Shown in pieces: positions 59,433 to 64,000 of a stretch of DNA of 64,000 nt. Source of the stretch: an uncultured Chloroflexota bacterium (lineage in GTDB: Bacteria > Chloroflexota > Chloroflexia > Thermomicrobiales > UBA6265); the NCBI GenBank assembly GCA_937901745.1, contig CALGSZ010000134.1:19104-83103 (forward strand), read 5' to 3'. Numbering within the stretch: position 1 is the first letter of the stretch; the number at the start of each line of letters is the position of its first letter. A program made the position numbers and the translations under genes. The notes beneath the pieces are model-generated. The model did no database searches. It was not told the DNA's origin and saw only the letters and a program-made list of their open reading frames with translations.

Positions 59433-62072
59433 GTGAACGATACCGCCCCACGGGAGACATCTTCGAGTAAGACCTCTCGCCCCTCAGTCGCCCGTACTCG
59501 ATCTCAACGTGCACGGTCCGGGGGAGAGGCCTCCACTACATCCTCGAATCACGATGCAGACCCCCGCCTCCCGATTCCCTTACGAGCCAGCTCGTCGATA
59601 ACGAAGTCGTCACACGTCTCCAGCTCGCCGCAACTTCCGCCCCCGCCCCATCCACTCACTCAGTTCTTCGGACGCCGCGATCTCATTGCGAAGATCGCCG
59701 ACGTCATGAGCCGGTCAGACGTCCGGCTGCTAACGCTAACTGGCCCTGGTGGCGTTGGGAAAACTCGCTTGGCGATAGAAGCGGCGACACGCCTGCAACC
59801 GGAGTTTGCCGACGGCATAGGGTTTGTGGCGTTGGCCTCGGTCCGCGATTCATCCTTAGTTCTGGCGGAGATCGCGAGCTCCCTCGGAATTCCAGAAGGC
59901 GATCGCCGATCCTTACTTCAGCGCATGCAGAGCCACCTCGCCGGCGCCAGCGCCTTACTGGTGCTGGACAACTTCGAGCAAGTTGCTGCCGCCGCGGCGA
60001 TCATCCCCAATCTCCTCGGCGCCTGCCCCAACCTGAAGGTGCTGGCCACGAGCCGGACCCCGCTGCACGTTTCCGGCGAGCGCGTAATCCCGGTGCCACC
60101 ACTTTCCTTGCCTGCACCCACATCGCGGGCTAAGGAACGACACCCCGATGCACCCACCCACTCACCGCGCCTGGACCCGCCAGACTCCGACGCGGTGCGC
60201 CTCTTCGTGGCGCGCGCTGTCGCCGTTCGGTCAGATTTCGCGCTGACTGATGAGAATCTCGACGACGTCGTCCGTATCTGCGCTCGGCTCGACGGGTTGC
60301 CGCTAGCAATCGAGCTCGCCGCCGCCCAGATCAGGCTGCTCCACCCGTCCGCGTTGCTCGCCCAGCTCGAGCGACGACTCCCGCTCCTGGAATCCGGCCC
60401 CCGCGACGCTCCCCACCGGCAGCGCACCATGCGCGACGCCATCGCGTGGTCGTACGATCTGCTGTCGCCAGACGAGAAAGCGCTCTTCCGCCGCCTCGCG
60501 GTCTTCGTTGGAGGGTTCACGCTAGAGGCAGCGCAAGCGTTAGCGAGAGCCGGAGATGGCTCTGGCACTCCGACCGTGCTCTCCGTCATCACCGGCCTCA
60601 GCTCGCTGTTCGACAAGAGCCTGCTTCGGCGCGACGGCCAGCTCGAAACTGGCGCGTCGCAGGTCGAATCCCCAGAGCCGCGCTATTCGATGCTCGAGAT
60701 CGTTCGCGAGTTCGCGCTGGAGCAATTGGCAGCGAGCGGAGAAGAGGCCGCCGTTCGACGCAGGCATGCCGACTGGTACCTGAAGCTCGCGGAACGGGCC
60801 AGAGCAGCCTTCGCCGGCCACGAACCCGGCGCCTGGGGCTCGCGACTCCTCTTGGAGCTCGGAAACTTCCGGGCCGCGCTCGCCTGGCTGGACAGTCAAG
60901 GCGATGTCGTAACGACACTGCGCTTGACCATCCAGCTTCATCCGCTGTGGCTACTTCTCGGCCAGGAGCAAGAAGGCTACCGTTGGCTGACTCGGGCGCT
61001 CGAGCGGGATGCCGACGTCCCGGTGGACCTTCGCATTCGCGCGCAGCTGCTCGCCAGCCGCCTCGCTTCCGATCTCGACGACCACGACGCGGCGGCCGCG
61101 TTCGCGGAAGCAAGTGCCGAGGCCGCGCGTGCCGCTGGCGACACTGCTGGCTTGGCCGGCGCCCTCCACCTGCTTGGCGCCATCGCCAAGGATCGCGGTG
61201 ACGGGGAGACGGCGTTCCAGCTGACGGGATCGGCACTCGCGCTGTACCGCGAGCTCGGCGACCTGGAACACGTCGGCTTCACCCTCTGTACGCTGGCGAC
61301 GCTCGGCGACCTTGGCTCCGTCGGCCGGCCGGGCAACCCCGCCGACCTCGCCCGCGCCGAGGCCCAAAGCCTGGAAGCGTTGGAGATCTATCGCAAGCTG
61401 AACAATACTGACGGCATCGCGCGCGCGCTCCATTGCCTGGCGTACGTCACCTATAAGAAAGGGAACTTCCCTCGCGCGGCCACGCTGACTAAGGAGACCC
61501 TGCAGATTCGCTGGGAGCACCATGCCGTCACGGTTCTCCCTTCGCTGTTCGAAGACTTGGCGGACATTGCCGGGCAGACCGGTCTCCCGATAGAGGCTGC
61601 CCGAATGTACGGCGCGGCCGAAGCGCTGCGCGACTCGCTCAACCTGCCGGTCCCGCCGTTCTACCGCGCGGACTACGAGCTCGAGGTGGATGTCGCGCGG
61701 TCGGCGCTGCCCCCGGAAACGTTTGATCGTGCCAAGGCCGCCGGACGAAATCTGCCGCTGGCCGATGCGGTTGCCGAAGCACTCGCCCTAGCCGACCGCC
61801 TTGCCGACCCGGCTCTCCAACCTCCAGAAGCGCCACCAACGCCGGTCACACCGCGTAACGAGTGGGGCCTGACGCCGCGCGAGATCGAGGTCTTGCGCCT
61901 CATCGCCGCGGGCTGCTCAAACCGTGAAATCGCCGAGACGCTTTATCTCAGCCCCGCGACCGCGAAGCGCCACGTGACCAACATCCTCGCCAAGCTTGGG
62001 GCAGTCTCCCGCGCCCAGGCCATCGCCATGGCAATCGAGGCCGGCTTCGGTACACCCAAGTCACGCCCCTAA
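59433..62072 (+). CDS. LuxR-family regulator with NB-ARC ATPase domain
   Basis: An 879-aa transcription factor. A disordered Ser/Thr/Arg-rich start (to about 70) is followed by an NB-ARC/AAA-type NTPase with Walker A TGPGGVGKTRL (about 104-111), LLVLDNFEQV (Walker B) and ATSRTPL, a TPR-like helical region (about 400-720), and a C-terminal LuxR HTH (about 812-875: LTPREIEVLRLIAAGCSNREIAETLYLS). No BTAD domain is seen. GTG at 59433 has GGAGGG close upstream; an ATG at 59379 is the alternative. It stands directly before the array-controlled sulfurtransferase gene. Confidence 0.88.
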   Translation: MNDTAPRETSSSKTSRPSVARTRSQRARSGGEASTTSSNHDADPRLPIPLRASSSITKSSHVSSSPQLPPPPHPLTQFFGRRDLIAKIADVMSRSDVRLLTLTGPGGVGKTRLAIEAATRLQPEFADGIGFVALASVRDSSLVLAEIASSLGIPEGDRRSLLQRMQSHLAGASALLVLDNFEQVAAAAAIIPNLLGACPNLKVLATSRTPLHVSGERVIPVPPLSLPAPTSRAKERHPDAPTHSPRLDPPDSDAVRLFVARAVAVRSDFALTDENLDDVVRICARLDGLPLAIELAAAQIRLLHPSALLAQLERRLPLLESGPRDAPHRQRTMRDAIAWSYDLLSPDEKALFRRLAVFVGGFTLEAAQALARAGDGSGTPTVLSVITGLSSLFDKSLLRRDGQLETGASQVESPEPRYSMLEIVREFALEQLAASGEEAAVRRRHADWYLKLAERARAAFAGHEPGAWGSRLLLELGNFRAALAWLDSQGDVVTTLRLTIQLHPLWLLLGQEQEGYRWLTRALERDADVPVDLRIRAQLLASRLASDLDDHDAAAAFAEASAEAARAAGDTAGLAGALHLLGAIAKDRGDGETAFQLTGSALALYRELGDLEHVGFTLCTLATLGDLGSVGRPGNPADLARAEAQSLEALEIYRKLNNTDGIARALHCLAYVTYKKGNFPRAATLTKETLQIRWEHHAVTVLPSLFEDLADIAGQTGLPIEAARMYGAAEALRDSLNLPVPPFYRADYELEVDVARSALPPETFDRAKAAGRNLPLADAVAEALALADRLADPALQPPEAPPTPVTPRNEWGLTPREIEVLRLIAAGCSNREIAETLYLSPATAKRHVTNILAKLGAVSRAQAIAMAIEAGFGTPKSRP

Positions 62073-62174
62073 GTTGTAGGCCACGTGGCGGTGGGCGTAC
62101 GCTCGCCGCATTGGGCTACTCCCTCCCCCGAAGGTACGTTCTCGCCCCCATCCTCCGGGCCCGCAAGCACCGCA

Positions 62175-62266
62175 TACACCCGCCTACACCCCTGAAACAC
62201 GAGGACTACACCCACACCGTCCCGGAAATACACCATTCGGACGATGCGAAGAGTACGCCTACACCC
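62175..62266 (+). promoter_or_regulatory. Heptamer array (TACACCC) and promoter upstream of the sulfurtransferase gene
   Basis: Direct repeats of TACACCC begin at 62175, 62185, 62207, 62229 (TACACCA) and 62260, so the steps are 10, 22, 22 and 31 bp. A TTCGGA -35-like box (62236-62241) is 18 bp from the last copy, which takes the -10 position. The same module is repeated at 63.4 kb. Spacing in helical turns fits a regulator binding one face of the DNA. Confidence 0.65.
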
Positions 62267-62461
62267 ACATGATTGGCCTGTCCGGAGTGTCCGACGGCGG
62301 ACAACGTGGACCGACCGAGTCTTGCGACCTGGAGTGAGACGGCGCTTGGCTGGCCCTTCAGCCGGTCAGGTACCGGCCGCTTGGAGCGCCTCTTGCCGCC
62401 GGACGACAGTCGTGGCGCGCCGAATCGCCGGGGCGCGTCCAAGGGAAAGGTGAGAGGAGAC

Positions 62462-63307
62462 ATGTCTGACGGATACGCCCATCCTGAGGCACTGGTGTCC
62501 ACCGACTGGGTGGCCGCCCACTTGAACGACCCCAACATCCGACTCATCGAAGTCGACGTCGATACGACCGCCTACGAGCAGGGCCACATCCAAGGCGCGA
62601 TCGGGTGGCACTGGCAGAACGACCTCCAGCAGCGCCCGCGCCGCGATATTCCGACCAAGTCCGAATGGGAGGTGCTCCTGTCTCGCGCTGGCATCACCCC
62701 CTCGACGCTGGTGATCTTGTACGGCGACAACCACAACTGGTTCGCCGCGTTCGCCTTCTGGCTCTTCAAGCTTTATGGCCATCAATCAGTCGCCCTGATG
62801 GACGGCGGGCGCCAGAAGTGGCTCGACGAGGGCCGGCCCATCACGACCGAGGTGCCGAGCTACCCCATGACCGCCTACGTCGCTCGCGACGCCGATCCCA
62901 ACCTGCGCGCCTTCCGCGACGACGTCGCCCTTGCGATCGGGGTTCCCTCGGCGGCTCTGGTCGATGTCCGCTCTCCGGCCGAGTTCAGCGGCGAGCTGCT
63001 CGCCCCGGCCAACCTGCCCCAGGAAGGCGCGCAGCGCGGCGGTCACGTTCCTGGCGCGGCCAACATCCCCTGGGCCAGCGCCGTCGCCCCGGACGGCACC
63101 TTCAAGAGCGCGGACGAGCTGCGAGCGATTTACGGCGATAAGGGCGTCACCTCGGACAAGGCGACCATCACCTACTGCCGCATCGGCGAGCGCAGCGCCC
63201 ACACCTGGTTCGTTCTCACCCAGCTTCTCGGCTTCCCGGACGTTCGCAACTACGACGGCTCCTGGACTGAGTGGGGCAGCTTGATCGGAGCGCCGATCGA
63301 GCGATAG
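62462..63307 (+). CDS. Thiosulfate sulfurtransferase (two rhodanese domains)
   Basis: A 281-aa CysA/SseA-type enzyme moving sulfane sulfur from thiosulfate to an acceptor. The N-terminal, inactive rhodanese domain (about 10-140) has LVILYGDNHNWFAAFAFWLFKLYGH with Asp in place of Cys. The C-terminal domain (about 165-281) has LVDVRSPAEFSGEL, GHVPGAANIPW and the active-site loop TYCRIGERSAHTW with the persulfide Cys. ATG at 62462 has GAGAGGAG upstream. A terminator follows. Confidence 0.92.
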   Translation: MSDGYAHPEALVSTDWVAAHLNDPNIRLIEVDVDTTAYEQGHIQGAIGWHWQNDLQQRPRRDIPTKSEWEVLLSRAGITPSTLVILYGDNHNWFAAFAFWLFKLYGHQSVALMDGGRQKWLDEGRPITTEVPSYPMTAYVARDADPNLRAFRDDVALAIGVPSAALVDVRSPAEFSGELLAPANLPQEGAQRGGHVPGAANIPWASAVAPDGTFKSADELRAIYGDKGVTSDKATITYCRIGERSAHTWFVLTQLLGFPDVRNYDGSWTEWGSLIGAPIER

Positions 63308-63342
63308 CCGAATTCCAGCGTCTCATCCACATTCAACGCGAC

Positions 63343-63392
63343 ACTGGCTTGGCACGGGGGCGGTTCCTCTGGCCAAGCCAGTTTCGCTTTCT
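63343..63392 (+). terminator. Rho-independent terminator after the sulfurtransferase gene
   Basis: ACTGGCTTGGC (63343-63353) pairs perfectly with GCCAAGCCAGT (63372-63382) around an 18-nt loop, followed by TTTCGCTTTCT. Confidence 0.75.
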
Positions 63393-63426
63393 ACCGCCCG
63401 CTCATGCTCCTTCCCCAGACCCCGCC

Positions 63427-63522
63427 TACACCCCCCACCTACACCCGTTTCTCAACGCGTTTACACCCTCCAGCACGCGAAACTACACCCATTGGCCGAT
63501 GCGCGCCCCACAACCTATACCC
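63427..63522 (+). promoter_or_regulatory. Second TACACCC heptamer array and promoter
   Basis: TACACCC at 63427, 63440, 63462 and 63484, then TATACCC at 63516; steps are 13, 22, 22 and 32 bp. TTGGCC (63492-63497), an 18-bp spacer and TATACC (63516-63521) form the promoter, so the fifth copy is the -10. The stretch aligns base by base in many places with the 62.2-kb array. Confidence 0.65.
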
Positions 63523-63584
63523 AGAATGATGCCGCTGGGGTGAGGGTCCCCTGACTTCAGCCTGCAACGTTGAAGGAGATGCGT

Positions 63585-64000
63585 ATGGATATCCAGCATT
63601 TCGATCGCATCGCGAAGCTCTTCGCCACGCGTCACACACGCCGCGCCACCGTCGGCAGCGGCGTAGGCCTGGCAGCGGCAGCCGCGCTCTCATCCCCCCT
63701 CGGGCGTCTCGCCGCGCAGGAGGCAACACCAGAAAACGCGGCATCTGAAGTGCCCGAGCGCAAGGTCAGCACCGAGCCTCATCCGAACGCCGACATCCCA
63801 GCAGATCCCGAGTACCTCTTCGTGCAACCCTTCGCCAGCGGTACGTGGACGCCGAAGCCCGGTGAAGACGGCGTCTTCACACTCACGCTGACCGGCGCGC
63901 CCGCGCAGACCGTCTACTTCTCCGACCGTCCCGCGCGCATCTTCGGACTGGCGCCAACTGGGCAATTCCTGGAGCGTCTCGGCTTCACCCCAGACAACCC
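63585..64000 (+). CDS. Tat-type secreted protein (3' part beyond window)
   Basis: About 138 residues are visible. The N-terminus MDIQHFDRIAKLFATRHTRRATVGSG with RR before a hydrophobic stretch and LAAQEATP suggests a Tat-type signal peptide. Then PEYLFVQPFASGTWTPKPGEDGVFTLTLTG and YFSDRPARIFGLAPTGQFLERLGFTP follow. This pattern belongs to a family of unknown function I associate with Thermomicrobia and actinobacteria. AAGGAG abuts an upstream ATG (63579), so the ATG at 63585, six bases away, is preferred. Confidence 0.7.
   Translation, partial: MDIQHFDRIAKLFATRHTRRATVGSGVGLAAAAALSSPLGRLAAQEATPENAASEVPERKVSTEPHPNADIPADPEYLFVQPFASGTWTPKPGEDGVFTLTLTGAPAQTVYFSDRPARIFGLAPTGQFLERLGFTPDN

Noticed and set aside
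62175..62266. CRISPR array
   Set aside because: The repeats are only 7 bp with 3-25 bp between, far too short for CRISPR, and there are no cas genes.
62273..62462. Upstream extension of the sulfurtransferase frame
   Set aside because: It would run through the predicted leader after the promoter, lacks an SD, and adds residues unlike any rhodanese.

Overview
The window looks like a GC-rich (roughly 60-65 % by eye) piece of a bacterial chromosome from the Chloroflexota, most likely class Thermomicrobia. The placement is an inference from gene content: a SCO1664-type kinase-like protein and a DUF3090 protein, a four-domain S1 protein, RNase Y with SpoVS, a MutL-like ASKHA protein, flotillin with NfeD, a DUF255 thioredoxin protein, a large NB-ARC/LuxR regulator, and a closing Tat-type secreted protein of a kind I associate with Thermomicrobia. 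No rRNA, transposase, integrase or CRISPR array was seen, so this is mainly core chromosome.

Layout. 1-12.5 kb is mostly minus strand: clpC (cut by the window edge), an rpsA-like gene, a class V aminotransferase, a metallophosphoesterase with an HOGA-like aldolase, a small membrane protein, rpsU, a SCO1664-family gene and a DUF255 protein. An AI-2E-type permease and proC are on the plus strand. 12.9-17.3 kb is a polyol ABC-transport operon (binding protein, two permeases, Zn-dependent polyol dehydrogenase); its probable ATPase and a PfkB sugar kinase lie apart at 22.8-25.3 kb. Between them are proS, a DUF349 repeat protein with a clear terminator, and a cystathionine gamma-synthase-family gene.

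26-36.8 kb is a long plus-strand block: an RNA-turnover cluster (RNase Y, a SpoVS fusion, a PHP phosphoesterase, a PIN-TRAM protein), ispD-ispF-dtd, then a zinc-ribbon membrane protein, a MutL-like protein and an unknown partner. 37-45 kb carries a secreted LysM/C39 protein with a palindrome at its promoter, a metzincin-like protease in a less GC-rich stretch, an ABC exporter and an MFS exporter with a 9-3-9 inverted repeat at its start. 44.4-49.2 kb (minus) has a PrsW-like membrane protein, DUF3090, flotillin and an NfeD-like protein. 49.5-57.9 kb has an HD hydrolase preceded by two G-quadruplex motifs, an FtsW/RodA protein, rsmI, dnaX, a beta-propeller lipoprotein, gatC-gatA and tRNA-Lys(CUU).

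The last 6 kb is more accessory: an orphan membrane protein, an NB-ARC/LuxR regulator, a thiosulfate sulfurtransferase and a Tat-type secreted protein cut by the window end. The most unusual signal is here. The last two genes are preceded by matching arrays of the heptamer TACACCC at the same helical spacing (about 10-13, 22, 22, 31-32 bp), with the last copy at the predicted -10 position. This looks like a shared, undescribed activator-type promoter. Functions are judged from sequence only, and start codons were chosen from Shine-Dalgarno (SD) sites and family N-termini.
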